Of a DNA stretch of 64,000 nucleotides, positions 46,001 to 61,000 are shown one piece after another. The stretch's first letter is position 1. Every line of letters starts with the position of its first letter. This DNA is from Brachypterus glaber. Lineage: Eukaryota > Arthropoda > Insecta > Coleoptera > Kateretidae. Location of the stretch: NCBI GenBank assembly GCA_958510825.1, contig OY294046.1, positions 7,824,049 through 7,888,048 on the forward strand. Reading direction: 5' to 3'. Made by a program: the position numbers and the translations under genes. The notes under the pieces are model-generated. The model worked only from the letters and a program-made list of their open reading frames with translations, ran no database searches and was not told the DNA's origin.

Positions 46001-49000
46001 AAAGACTATTCACTTTAAGGAATTTAATGAGTTTAAAATAATTTTGAAGGACTATTTAAAAAAAAAATAACAAGGTGATAATTGCACTAGTAAAAATTAC
46101 ACAAGCCCACAATTTTTTTTTTTTTTGTGAGTCTTGGATTACAATATGATATTCCTTTGTATTTCTTCCCGCTGAAACCGAATCCGTAACCCGTTTAACC
46201 CCTACACGTCAGGATTTTGACATAACCTCAAAAAACACCCGAAAAAACTACTGAAACGGCTAAAATCATCTACTCCATACCACTTTTACCCCCTTCCTCC
46301 AAATTCGTAGTTTCGTAACCCCATAATCCCCTCACCTCGGAATACCATTACTCCATAACCTCAAAACCCCGTAACCTCATTAAGTAGAAAAATCTGGTTA
46401 GGGAAAACGGAACAATTACGTGAAATTTTCTTGTAGAATATAGTTATGAATAAGTAACTGTATAACCCTGAAATCCCATCACACCTCTTAACCGCTTCAC
46501 TCCGTAACCCTATATATTATAACCTCTTAACCCCATCATCCTATTCTGTGGAGAAATCCGGTTCTCAAAATCATAAGAGTTTTGTGAGTGAAGTCAAGAA
46601 TCAAGGTCTACTTCATTATTTTTTTAACCGGACTTCTCCACAGAATAGGATAACGGGATTAAGGGGATATAGTATATGGGGTTACGAAGTGAAGGGATTT
46701 TGAGGTTATGGTGTTAAGGGATTTTGTGGTTATAGAGTTACTTACCTATGACTATGTTCCACAAAAAAAACTGAAGAATATTTTCTGTTTTCCCAAACTA
46801 GATTTTTCTACTTAATGAGTTTACGGGGTTTGGAGGTTATGCGGCTATGGTATTATGACGTTAGGGGATTATGAGTTTCTGGGGTTTTAGAATTAGCAAT
46901 TTGGGGAAAGGGGGTTGACAATGGTATGGCATAGATGATTTTAGAGGCTTCAGTAGTTTTTCAGGTGTTTTTTGAGGTTATGTCAAAATTCTGACGTGTA
47001 GGGGTTAAACGGGTTGCGGATTCAGTTTCAGCGGGAAAAAATACATAGGAATATCATATTGGAATGCAAGACTCACAATTTTTTTTTGTGGGCCTGTGTT
47101 ATTTGTGTAATTTGAAGTTTTAAAATAGTCACTATAATAATCGATGCTTAAGGTCGATTCAGGCACAATTATAACAAAGGTAAGCCATTCTGTCCCTTTG
47201 ATTGGCCAAAAAGAAAGATGGCTTCTCACCAGGCCAATCAAAAGACCAGAATTGCTTGGTTTAGTTAGTGATAATTAAGCTTGAATCGACCTTTAATCAT
47301 TTCTCCGCAATGATTTTTATTGAGTGAGAGACCTTATTAGACAAAGCCGTTCGGTAAAAGCCGATGCTTGCTTTAATAATAATGTTATACGCAAAAGATG
47401 TTTTAAATTTAAAACTTTTAAACTTGTTAAAATGAATATAGTATATGAAACTTTGTAAAAGTTTCTTTGATAAAGACATACAGTTATGTAAATTAAAAAA
47501 AAAATCTACAAGTAAAACAAAAATAAAGAGTATGTACTCAAAGTTAAAACATCAAACATACAAAAATCACTAACCATTATTCATTATTTTTGTATAATAA
47601 GTATTTTATATTTTTTAAATCCAGACACTTGATGGTTTTATATTTTTTACATAAAAGATAAATGCAAACAAAAATTAATAATTATTATTATATTCTTTCA
47701 AAAACTTTTCAAAATTTATACTAGCTAACTAATAAACTTATTCATCAAAAGGAACATTTAATATTAATAAAATAAATATATGTATTTTCTTACTATTTTT
47801 CTATTCGAGGAGGTTATTTTGGTTTGCCAAATATCAAGTGCGGTTTCAACTAGTTGAAAAGAAATTTATTTTGGCAAAATTAGAATGGTAGAAAAAATAA
47901 TTATAATTTTTAATTTTCGTTTGCAAAATATATGGTAATAGAAAAAAACTAATATATTCTTATCATACAGGGCCCAATCGGTTTGGATGGACCAAAAGGA
48001 GAAGCGGTAAGTAGTTTTTATATTTATTTTGATTTATTTATTATATGTAGTTTATTATTATTAAGTATTTGTATAATTTTTCTGGCAAATATTTTCCATT
48101 GCAGTTTGAAACGTATATATTTTTTCTTTCATATTACTATAATCAGTATAAGTATTAGTAGTAACACTGATTAGATTAAATGGTATCATATCCGGCGACA
48201 AAATATTAGGCGACAAAATATCCGGCGACAAAATATCAGGCGACATAATGTCCAGCGACAAAATATCCGGCGAAAAAATATCCGGCGACAAAATATCTGG
48301 TGAGAAAATATCATAAGATTAAGCAAAATGTTCGGTGCAATAATATGCCGGCGACTAAACATGCGACACCCCCCAAAAAATGACTATTGACTAAATATTC
48401 TGACAACTTTAAATCCTAGGCGCCCCTAAAAAACATTCAATTTATTCAGCAAAATATCCGGGGTAAAAATATTGTTTCTTGTTACATTTTAATACGTGCG
48501 ACTTCGCCATATTTGCAAAAAATAATACGTTTTATTACGTTACGTTAGGTTTGTACAGTTCGGTACAGTTACTGTAGCTTTGAATTTTATTATGTTGTTG
48601 GTTAGTTTAGATAGGTATATGTAGGTTGCAATATTAAAATAAGAAAAAATCTTATTGATATAAGAAATATCATATCCCATATATGGTAACAACTCAATTT
48701 TTTGAGGAAATTAAGTTATTTACCTCCCGGGCGCGCCCTTAAAGTAAAAATTAAATTAGAGGTTATTTATTCTTCGCCTTTTCTTACTCTTCACCACCTT
48801 CCCCACTCTTTTGCCAAATTCTCCCATTCTTCTCCTAACTTCCTCCACTCTTTCCTCGCTTACGTCTACTATTCCCCCACTTTCCCCCGCCTTAACCTAC
48901 CGTCCTCCATCTTTTCACAATCTTCCCCTGCGTACCCACCTATTTATTGTATTTTTTCTATAAACATTTCCATGAACCCTGTATGATCCTAGTATCCTCA

Positions 49001-52000
49001 AAATTTTTGAAAGACGTCCGCCATTTTGTTATTTTTTGGCCAAAAATTTTTCTTCTAGTTGGGCCCATGGGGTTATAGCGACTTTAATACTGAATAATAT
49101 TTCGTTTTTTTTTAGTCGATCCAAACGGCCGGAATCATGGTGACCACCGTTTTTTTATGTTTTTTTTTTCAAAAAAAATCAAAAAAAAAATATTGCCAAA
49201 ACATGGTACAGTTGGACCCACAAAAAAACGCAAAATTTAAATATGCTAAAATGTCAATTTTACTAATTATTTTATAGTTTAAGTAAGATTTTAAGAAATA
49301 GGTTAGGTTAATTTGACAATTAATTGTCAGTTTTTTCAAAGTTTATTATAGAAAATGCATGCGAATAATGTCGAATATCAAAAAAATAATAAATAATGAA
49401 CTGAAAAAACATTTAGAATATTTAATCAAATCAAAAATTAAAACACAATATTTAGTAAATCTTATGAAAAAAAATAAAAATTTGAACTCTATAACTTAAC
49501 CAAACATATAATTTATGAAAATTATGATTTTCGTTTAAAAAAAAGTTTTTCCGAAAGTTTTTTTCGCTTTTTTAATCTTTGAACTATCGACGGGCGATGG
49601 TTTTTAACCCAGGAAAATTTCTATTGTTTATAGCATGCACCGCTTCTTGTAAATGGTATTCTCTCAAATAATTAAGTAAATTTTCATCCTGTATTTCATT
49701 TGATATCTTCTTTTTTTCCGAGTCTGCCCGCCCTTTCCTCCCCCATCTATTTTTTCTTCAATCTTAACCATTATTCTTTTTTCTATGATCTTAACACAAC
49801 TCTCCGAAACACTAAATAACCTTGCCACAATTAAAGGTCTCTATAGAGATAGCCACGATCACTTTCGTGAATCCTGCTTCCAATATACTAATAGTTTGAG
49901 ATTTCTTAACATTTCTTAACGCATTTCTAATTACTCTATAATTAAGTAATTTTGACAAATATTGTCAACATGACAACGGCTTTGTTTGTATTGTAATTAT
50001 TGAATTTACGCAACTAAATTTTCAATCTTGTTTTTTTTTCGGATCCAACTGTACTTTTAAAAATCTAAAAAAAATCTATTTGGTGTTTTTTAAATATACC
50101 TACAAAATTTCACAATTGATATCTTTTCTTTCTATATAAAAAAATGTTAAAAAAAAAAGTTTTTAAAATTTTTAATTTAGAAAGATGCCTTAAAAAAAGC
50201 TGATTTTATAGCACAGGGTCCGCAAAAACAGTAGTTATAAAGGCCCTATTTGATTTTATTGTGAAAGAGGGAAATTTAAAAAATTGTTTACGAAGGCCCC
50301 CTTTGACCTTCACTCGGGCCGTCTTTGGCAAAAAATAAAACAAAAAAAAGTAATTCTCATGTTTGTTTGTATTTTATCGGGTATTTTGTCACTAAAATAT
50401 TGTCGGTAAACCATATTATACTGCCCTACTACGCTAGAAAGCAGTAACTCCATTTGTCGCATAGCAGCGTTTTCAAAATATACAAATGGAGTTACTGCTT
50501 TCTAGCGTAGTAGGGCAGTATAGCTTAGCTTGATTTTGATAATTTCAATATTTTTTTTGCCTTTTCATGTATACACTAAATGGAACTATTTGTTTATAGG
50601 GGAAACCTGGTGAAAAAGGTCAAAAAGGTCAAGTTGGAAGCGCAGGAATTGACGTGCTACAGGCCGTTAAAGTAAGTTAAACTGATTAAATAAAATTACT
50701 ATTGGTCGGTTTATAGCCCGAATTAACTAACATAATTTATTAATTAATTCCGTGCGCATGCGTAGTCTGTTACTAAGCCTGCGCACTGCAGTGACATTTT
50801 ATTAAATGTTATAGTTAAATCGGAGCATAAATCAACACTAAATCTCTAACAATTTACGAGAAAACCATGCATACATAACTAAACCTCAAATAAAACACAA
50901 ATTATTTTTTAGACGATAATAATTAACTTTATTTTTATTTCGTTGTTTTTATTTAGCTTTCAGGAAGGGTAAGTACGCTTTTTAAATGTGTAAAATAGTT
51001 TTTGTTACCATACTATCATTAAACAGAATTTGATAATATGAATGGACTTTTTATAAGTTAATTAAAAAAAAAGAATCATTCCATTTTTTTTTGGTAAACA
51101 TTTTTTATGAAAAAAATGAGTGTAGGAACTAGAAACATTCCATTTTATTTGCTAAACATTTTTTTATGAAAAAAATGTGTGTAGGAAAATAGAAAAGTTA
51201 GATTTATTAAAGAATTTGAAACATTTTTATTGATTTTTTTACATTATTCGACGTTTTATAACAAAAAAAGAAATATGTTTGTCGGTTTGTGACCACGATA
51301 ACTCGAAAAAGACTTTAAATTTGAATCAAAGGTTTCTAACCAAAGGTTGGGATAGTTTTTAGTACAAATCGGGGTGGGGTAAGGGGGAGATTAAATATAT
51401 TTTTATAAAAAAAAATCAAATCTTTTTCGTTTTCAAAAATTTAAACCTTTAATCAAAATTTTCAAAAAAAAATGTTTATTAAAAAAAACTGGATTTTTGG
51501 TTTAAAAGAACTTATGCCTACAGGGGAAGGTATTATTGTCAACAGTATTTTCCCTATTAAGCTGAAAATAACTCGAATAATATTTTGGTAAATAAATACA
51601 TATTTTAAATTCTGTTTTTTTTTTTAATTTTTGTTTACGTTATTATTTTCAAAATAGTTTTTGTATCCATTATTATTTATTTGGTTTTGTATGTTATATT
51701 CTTTTATTAAATGATCTTTTTTAAATCTTATTTGGAAATTTAATAGAAATAAAATTATTAAAAGGAAATAATCTACTTATATTTAAATTTAATTTAATGG
51801 CGATTTCTCCCGTTATATTAGACAGGGACAAAAGTTCTACCCAAAAAGGATAGAAGACATACATACACTCCCACTTCCACCCAACCAAACAAATTCTGTA
51901 TTTGTTCTTTGTTGAACAAATACAATATTTACTTGGCCGGGCGAAAAGTGTAACTTTATTATTTTTATTAAAGAAATTACTGGCGCCATCTAAATTTTAG

Positions 52001-55000
52001 TAGAATTATCTTATTCTACAAATTCACATTAGGTATGTTCGTTCGTGCCGCTCAGGGCCACACTTTCTGGCCAACCAAATAAATACTGTATTTGTTGTAT
52101 GAAAAACAAATACAGTATTTATTTGGTTGGCTGGAAAGTGTAGCACAAATGAGATAGAGATAGGGTAGACGTCTTTTGTTTCATAATTCTAGTTGTAGAG
52201 AGCTCCATTAGTTAAAAAAATAAATGTTCAATTACTTTAGTTTTACATAGTTTTTTAATTAAAATTGTACCAGCTTTATAAAATTCTACAAAAATGTTAA
52301 ACTTAACAGTTAAATTGTTCATTTAATTTATCTTATTAAATTATATTTTCCAGTTGATTTATTTTTACTGAAATTAAATTTCCAAATGTAGATTTTCATT
52401 TTAATTATTATTTAATTCACATGACTCAACATCAACAAAAATCACTATTATTTTATAAATAACACCAAGAAGTTTAAAAATAATCCGGAAACTACAGATG
52501 AGTAAAAAAAGCACTTTTCCTCTGAGTGAAACACTATTTTTTCTTCAAGCATCCATATATATTTTTTTAAATATTAATTTTTAAATTTAATTTATTCAGT
52601 AATAAAGTATGTTTTTTTTTATTAAAATAGGCCAATAAAACCCTTTCGAAATAAACTTAAACCTTCCTTAGCTCATTTTAATTTTTTTCGTAGGCTAAAT
52701 CGTACACTTTTCGCGATTTCGATGGTAACTTGTCCAATGTAGACTTTGCAATTTCGGAGAGATATATTCTTCTTCAATCGTTTTTAATCAATTTCACACA
52801 AGGTTTTTGCACAGAATCTCGAGTCAGCCACCTGTTTACATAATAAACAAACAAGTTTGAAGTATGGCTGTCATCAAAGTCAAAGAGTGCTGCCGCCAGT
52901 GGTGGTTTTGCTAAATAACTTTTTTTACGGCGTACAACAATGAAGTCATTTTTTTACTGTAAAAAAATAGATTACATCTAACTAGTTATAAAATATGAAC
53001 ATTTTAGTACGCTTGAAGAAAAAAAATTATTTAAGGATTATAATCCGACCCTGTCTTTTACCGAATCGCTTCTCCACGTAGGGGGCTTAGTAATTAGTTA
53101 GTTCAGTTATAATTACGAGTAAACCTACGATTAGAAATTGCAGTTTTAAATTTAATTAATTAATTTAAACTTGACGTTAACTCTTGGTGGTATTTTATTT
53201 AAAGTAATTAGCTAGACAACACTGTTATTTTATGTATGTATTTCAGGGATTAAAAAGGTCTGTTACGACGTTACGAGGTGGCACCCTGGGGTATGCAGAG
53301 ATTGTAGCTGTCAAGGTGAGACATCAGTGACAGCACTCCATCGTTGTTTTTTTTTTCTTTTGGTTTTGTTTTATTTTTGAACTCTTATGTGTATATCTCA
53401 TAAGATATAACTGTAGAATTGCACAAATTTTATTTCCGGTTTGAATAGTAAAACCTTAGTATTTTTTTTTAGTAAAACGGTGTCTCGCAGCATATATTTA
53501 ATACTCTGTTAGACGAGATATATAAATTCAAAAACCCTTTTAAACCCTTTTTTGTAAGATCTTGAATCTTTAGGACTGCGACTACAACAATCCTTAGTTT
53601 CACGATAAACAAATCATCTAATTTGTGGCGTTATTACAAAGATATTAAAATTAAATGTTTGCCATTCAAAATTCAAGTCCCACTTTTAAGGATTTTTTTA
53701 AATTAAAAACTTAATTACAACATTAATATTTTAGTTAAAAAATTGATATAGAACTAATAAATATTATGTAAGCATATATATTTTTTTTTTCACTACTAGC
53801 TTTAGAATATACCATTATTTATCATGTTTTCAGACTGTGAAATCAATTTTCTTCACCTATAGCAATAATAATTTTTTCTCTCCTAGTATGAGTTAATTTT
53901 ATAAACAATTCATTTCTGTCACTTTCAGTTCATGTTTCAGTTCTTTGTTCAATTTTTACTAATTAAACCCAAGAAAATAGCTTTAAATAACTTTCTATTT
54001 ATTAAATATAATTAATTATAATTATTACCAATTAATACAATTAGTAATTAACTAAATATTATGAAAAAAAAAAAATAAAAAAAAAACTAAAATTTTAAAC
54101 GTCAGTTCAAAGTATTTATTTGAGCAAATGTCATTGATCAAGGCTACTTGATTTTTATGAATATTTCAAGAAATATCTGTTCTGTTAATAATTTATTTTA
54201 TTATTTGAATAAAAATAGTTATATGCTAGTCGTGAAAAAACTAATATATAAACTAAGGTAGAGAAGACTATTATAGCCTCGTACTCTTTAATCCCTCGAT
54301 GCTACGCAGCTCGGGATTAAATACGCTCGGCTATAAAAAATATCTTCTCTACCTTGGTATATAATTACGCGTACGCTTGTGTAAAACTCTAGCTAAAGGC
54401 AAAAAAGAGTTGAAACTTTCTATCTACATAGAAAAAACGGATTCCTTGAACCAAGGACACGTGTCTTTGTATATGTTCAAAGCCATATTCTCTTGTTTCG
54501 AGGCTGGCATTTTCTTGAACCTCTTTATTTAAGGACTTTGACTTTGGTTCAAGAAAATGCCAGTCTTAAAACAAGAGAATATGGCTTTGAACATATCCAA
54601 AGACACGTCTCCTTGGTTCAAGGAATCCGTTTTTTCTATGTAGAGTAATTCATTTTCATATCTTTGGCAATAATGATTAAGTTACTCGTCCACATTGAGA
54701 CACCCGGTATAATAAGCTACGAAAGATTTAAAGTGGATCACCCAAAAAATTATATCTCTGAATGAAAAATCAAGAATTTATTTAATGGTAGTAAATATTT
54801 ACATTTTTGCATTCGTCAGAAATATACTTTAAAGAAAACATACAATATGTTTGGACAATACTTGATATTTAACAATATAATAAATTACACATAAAATAAA
54901 AATTTAAAATTTTAATTAAAAATTAAAAATTTTAAAAATTTAAAAATGACCCAATTTAAATACCCAATTTTTTTTTTGAAAGGAAGGCCGTTTATTATAA

Positions 55001-58000
55001 TTTTCCTTACTTAAAGTTTCGAAAAGCTTACCATTATAAAAAGTACTGCAGAATAAATGCGACTGTGTTTAAAAAATAAAAAATATTCATATTATTTAGA
55101 ATAAATGTCCTGAGTCTTTAAATTTGTGCAATTTTATATTTAAACTTGAGATTTAGGACTTCTAGGTGTTTAGCATGGATATTTTGGGCAGCAGTAGAAT
55201 ATTTTATTTGCACTTATTAATGTTGACTAGTTGTTTGTAGTTATGTACTCACAAATAGTAATTTTTAGGGTTTACAAGAACGTGGCCATAATATTTCTGG
55301 TGAAACTATCATCACATTAAAAGTGAGTTTACATTAAAATCTATATTCAATATTCACTATTCACGATTTAATTATTCAATATTAAATATTGAGAATCACA
55401 AAACTACGAAGGCGTAGAAGGGACATAATAATTACTTTTTTAAATGAGATGTAATTCTGTAATACTAACTCAGAGTAAATATTTAATTCGTTGTTACTAA
55501 CACCGACTTAAATGTTTTTTCTGCCATAATATTGCAGAATAAATTCATTTTCTCTGTCTTAGTAACACAGAATTAAAGAAAGATTTAATTCTGTGATACT
55601 AAGACAGAATTAAATATTTTCTCTGTTTAACTATCACAGAAATAAATCATTTTCTATTTATTCTGTAATACTAATACAGAATTAAATATTTTCTTTGTGT
55701 TACTAACACAGAAATATATCTTTTTCTCTGTGTTACTATCACAGAGGAAATAATTTATTTCTGTGTTAGTAACACAGCGAAAATGATTTAATTCTGTGAT
55801 ATTAACACATAGAAAAAGATTTATTTCTGTGTTAGTAACACAGAAAATATTAAATCTGTATTAGTATTACAGAATAAATAGAAAATGATTTATTTCTGCG
55901 ATAGTAAAACAGAGAAAATATTTAATTCTGTGATAGTAACACAGAGAAAAAGATTTATTTCTGTGTTAGTAACACAGAGAAAATATTTAAATCTGTATTA
56001 GTATTACAGAATAAATAGAAAATAATTTATTTCTGAGATAGTAAAACAGAGAAAATATTTAATTCTGTCTTACTATCACAGAATTAAATCTTTCTTTAAT
56101 TCTGTGTTACTAAGACAGAGAAAATGAATTTATTCTGCAATATTATCGCAGAAAAAACATTTAATTCGGTGTTAGTAACAACGAATTAAATATTTAGTCT
56201 GAGTTAGTATTACAGAATTAAATCTCATTTAAAAAAGTAATCATTATGTCCCTTCTACACCTTCGTACAAAACATATCATTTCATATCCTTTCATATAAT
56301 TTTTTGTATTATTGCTTATTAACTTATCATTTTTATGATTGCTTATCATCTCACCACATAGTTATGAAAACCTGAAAATCACATATTATTCTGTTCTTTT
56401 AATAATTACACAGGCCCACAAAAAAAATTGTGAGTCTTGGATTCCAATATGATATTCCTATGTATTTTTTCCCGCTGAAGCCGAATCCGTAACCCGTTTA
56501 ACCCTTACACGTCAGGATTTTGACATAACCTCAAAAAACACTCGAAAAACTACTGAAGCCGCTAAAATCATCTACTCCATACCACTTTCACCCCCTTTCT
56601 CCAAATTCGTAATTTCGTAACCCCATAATCCCCTAACCTCGAAATATCATTACTCCATAACCTCAAAACCGCGTAACCTCATTAAGTAGAAAAATCTGGT
56701 TCGGGGAAACAGAACAATTACGTTGACATTTTCTTGTAGAACATAGTTATGAATAAGTAACTGTATAACCCTCAAATCCCATTACACCTCCTAACCCCTT
56801 CACTCCGAAACCCCATATATTATACACGGAAAGAAATTAGTGGGCTCTGCGCTATACATTATAAGATATTTGGTAACAGTGGCAAATTATAGTGATTTAA
56901 GCTATAGATTATAAGGGACACAATAACTAATAATGTTAAAAATAAATTGGAAACGATTATATATATTACAGACACGATTATATTTATTACAGGCACTATT
57001 ATAAATTTACAGAAATTTTATTATATTATAAAAATTATTAGCACGGACAATAATTAAATCTATTTAAGCTATAAATGCCATACTATTTGTTATATTTTAT
57101 TATTCACTAAACAATTAAAGTATTTCATATAAATTTTTACACTGACTGCCATAATTGTAAGAGAAAGCCTTGTATTTATATAATAAGCGATTATAATTTG
57201 CTTGGTATGTGTGTTATAGCGCTCCCAGCTATAATTTTTTTTTCCGTGTAACCTCTTAACCCCAGCATCCTATTCTGTGGAGAAGTCCGGTTCTCGAAAT
57301 CATCAGAGTTTTGTGAGTAGTCATGAATCAAGGTCTATTTCATTATTTTTTTAACCGGACTTCTCCACAGAATAGGATAACGGGATTAAGGGGATATAGT
57401 ATATGGGGTTACGAAGTGAAGGGATTTTGAGATTATGGTGTTAGGGGATTTTGGGGTTATAGAGTTACTTACTTATGACTATGTTCCACAAAAAAAGCTA
57501 AATAATTTGGTTTTCCCAAACTAGATTTTTCAACTATGGTATTATGAGGTTAGGGGATTGTGGGGTTCTGGGGTTATAGAATAAGCAATTTGGGGACAGG
57601 GGGTGACAGTGGTATGTCATACACTCTAAATTTGTCCGTCAAACTTTTAGTAATATTAACTGTAATAATTAAAGCAAATTCACCATGTCAGAGCGTGAAT
57701 TTACAATATTTATTAAATTAACCTCAATATTACTCGGTTTAGTAAAATCTTAGTCTTTTCCTGTCTGTACAATAATTTTGCATTAAAATTCATGCATGTG
57801 GTCCAAAAACCGGGCACTTTTACAATATTGGTTGAAAATTACCATAATTATAGCTTACATTCCACAAAAGATAGCAGTAAAATTACCAAAATAAAAATTC
57901 ACATGTTTACAGATAACATTGCATTTACAGTACTGATTTAAATTTACCACTTTCTTTGCTGGTAACATATACCCTACTTTATTTGCTGGGAAATTACCAT

Positions 58001-61000
58001 ATTTTCGTTTACAGTGTAGATGATTTTAGCGGTTTCAGTAGTTTTTCGGGTGTTTTTTGAGGTTATATCAAAATCTTGACGTGTAGGGGTTAAACGGGTT
58101 GCGGATTCAGATTCAGATTCAGCCGGAAAAAATACATAGGACTATCATATTGGAATCCAAGACTCGCAAATTTTTTTTTGTGGGCATGTGTTATTAATTA
58201 TAATTAACACTAAACTAACTAATAGTTTAACCAATCAAATCTCAAATTTCTTTGTCAAGTTTCACTTTATTGGATAAATTCTTATTTAGTTTAATGTTGG
58301 TTATTGGGTAAAATAACCTTAACTTCCTGCGTTTTATAACTTTCAGTTTAGGGTTAATTTATCCATTAATCAACCTTAAACTAGGGATTTAACCAATGAA
58401 ATATGACAAATATATCTGACATTTTATTGGTCAAATTCTTAGTTTAGTGTTAGTTATTGGGTTAATCAACCTTTATTATTATTTTTCTATTTTGCGACTC
58501 TTATAAGCTCATAATCACACGCATTTTGCGTGTTCTTAAAGGCCCATAAGAGGTCTGTACTTTTTGTTCTTTTGGGTTGGCAACAGACCTGGCCTATCGC
58601 TTGATGTTTTCCGTGCAAATGTCAATGTCGCTTTAAAGTTGAAATTTCTACAAAATTTTGTGTTTAGGTTATTTTTACCATGTTAAAATTGTGGCTTGGT
58701 TAATTGCAGTAAAAAAGAGAAGAGATGACTATAAAATATATCAAAATATCATTTGTTCTTAGAATTTTAAACATAGTGTAAACTATAATGCCAATCCAAA
58801 ACAAAAATCCCTAAATCAGTCATCAATTTAAATGCAAGTTTTTTTTTAATTCCAGAGCAAAATAGAAAAAATTGTATAAAGCACTCGTTTCATAACACGT
58901 TTTTAGCGCACTAGTACTTTAGAAAACTCGCCCCAAGTGGCACGTTTTCTTAACTTGTACTCGTGCGCTAAAACCGTATGTTATGAAACTAGTACTTTAA
59001 TATACTATAAAGGTAAAATTTAAAATTTAATAATACTGCAATGTATACGTAGCAAAATCCTTACTAAAATCAATTACTTTTTTAATTTTTTTAATTCATT
59101 TATGTTCTTAGTAAACACCTATTTATTTAACCTAACAAGTATTAACCCTTACCCGATGGTTCAAAAGTAAGTTTATAGTTTTCGACCGTAGTTGTTTGGC
59201 TTTTTGTAATTTTTTATTATTAAAAAGTAGAATACCAGTTCCTAGTAGTATGTAAGTAGTACCTACCTATAAAACTAAACTTTAGTTTTTACCTAGAGCA
59301 AGAATTATATGTACTTTATCAATATCCATTTTGCTGAAATAACCGTTTTTAAACGCGTTGCAATGAATTTTAGATTTATGTTGAAAAATATTTGTTTTCT
59401 GTTTTTAATAGATTGTCGTTAACATTATACTTATATATGTATAATATGTTGTTAGAATCACGTTTTCTATAGTACCTATTAGGGAATGTTCAAGTATTAC
59501 GTAACGCAAACTTTGGTCATTTTGGACCCCCACCTCCCTCCCTGTAACGCTATTTTACTATACCATTAACATGGGCGTAACACTACAAAATGACCCCCCC
59601 CCCAGGAGCGCTACGTAATACTTGAACGTTCCCTTAGGTACACGCAGCATATTTCTGACGTTATAAATCTAACATACAGTCATACAAAAGCCAAAAGTCA
59701 CCCCTCCTCCTTTTTTAAATGAGTTAATAACTATCGTTTTGCACAAATTTAATATTTTCAGCTCTTTAAATGTAGATGGGATGGATGTGTGATACGACAT
59801 TTTGAAGCTTATAAAATTAATTATTCGCCCATATATTTTTTAATTTTTTAAAAAATTTTTAAGGTTTTTATTTTTCAATTTTTTTGCTAAAACTGCAATT
59901 TTTTAAGATTTTTTTCGCAAATTTTTATTTGTATCAATTAGAATTAATAATAAAAAATACATAGTCAAATAGAAAAATTTATAAGCTTTAAAACGATGTA
60001 TCACACGGCTACCTTTCTAATAAAAAAATCCCCCCCTTCGCCCCCCTGCCCACATTTTAAGAACTGAAAATATCAAATATACGCAAACAGATAGTTTAAG
60101 TTGTCTTATTTATTAGTTTCAAATTTTAAGTCTAGATCTCACTTTGTTCAAAAGTTAAGAGTGGGATCCCACTTCCATGGGAGTACAAAAAAACAAACCA
60201 AACCATTATTAGTGATATTTTAGATTTTTTCTGTCCTCTAGTGACTTGAGAGTAAAAAAATCCGATTCATTTATGAATGAAATTTTATTTTAATGCGTCT
60301 AGACACGCATCAAGAAATTAACATGTCAGCTCACATGACTAAATAATTGAAACCGTTTAATGTAATTTACTCTTTTTTTATTATTTAATGAACCGTAATT
60401 AAAATTAATATACGTACGTAAGTCGTAACTTGAAAGATAATAATGCTAATAGGTTTTTAAAATAATTAATCTTGCGTCAAAATTTAAATTTTCCTACGAT
60501 CCTCTATGAAAATGACATTTGGCACACTCTTGTGTTCTTTAGAAAACGTCTCATATCGCACTAGTTTGATATTTTTATATCACACTCGTGTGATATTTAA
60601 GTATGGAGGTTTGCCTAATTTTATTTAGATATTTACCTCGTAGATTCTACGAATTTGATTCACCTTGTTTTATAAACCATTTTCCACCTTTCACCACAGC
60701 CTTTTATATCTTTTAAGTGTTTTAAACCAAATATTTCTGTTTTTCATATCAAAAATAGAGACTATATAACGTTACTATTTTGACCATTACTGTCTAGTCT
60801 AAACAGTCTTGATCTTATAAAAATTACTTAATTTTGTATTTAGTTACCCTACATTACATAAAACACATCAAAATACACAGTATTTTTCTTATGAAATGTA
60901 AAACAGTACAATTTTACTGTCTTATATGGTAGCATAACCACTGAAATCTAATTTAATAAGCAAACTCAAGTTTGCATTTATTTAGGAATAGGCAACCTAT

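Larger units (their letters stand above)
56409..58190. mobile_element. Family D foldback, copy D2, with two nested insertions
   Basis: Ends CACAGGCCCACAAA and TTTGTGGGCATGTG with TTA on both sides. Aligns with D1 apart from B3 (56825-57248) and a 395-bp element (57622-58016). In collagen intron 8. Confidence 0.82.

Noticed and set aside
48702..48986. Ser/Pro-rich 94-codon frame
   Set aside because: It is the translation of a pyrimidine-rich intronic tract with no domain features.
55405..56267. CRISPR-like array
   Set aside because: Units are regularly spaced but spacers are not unique, units are palindromic and face each other, and the locus is in a eukaryotic intron within a TSD-flanked element.
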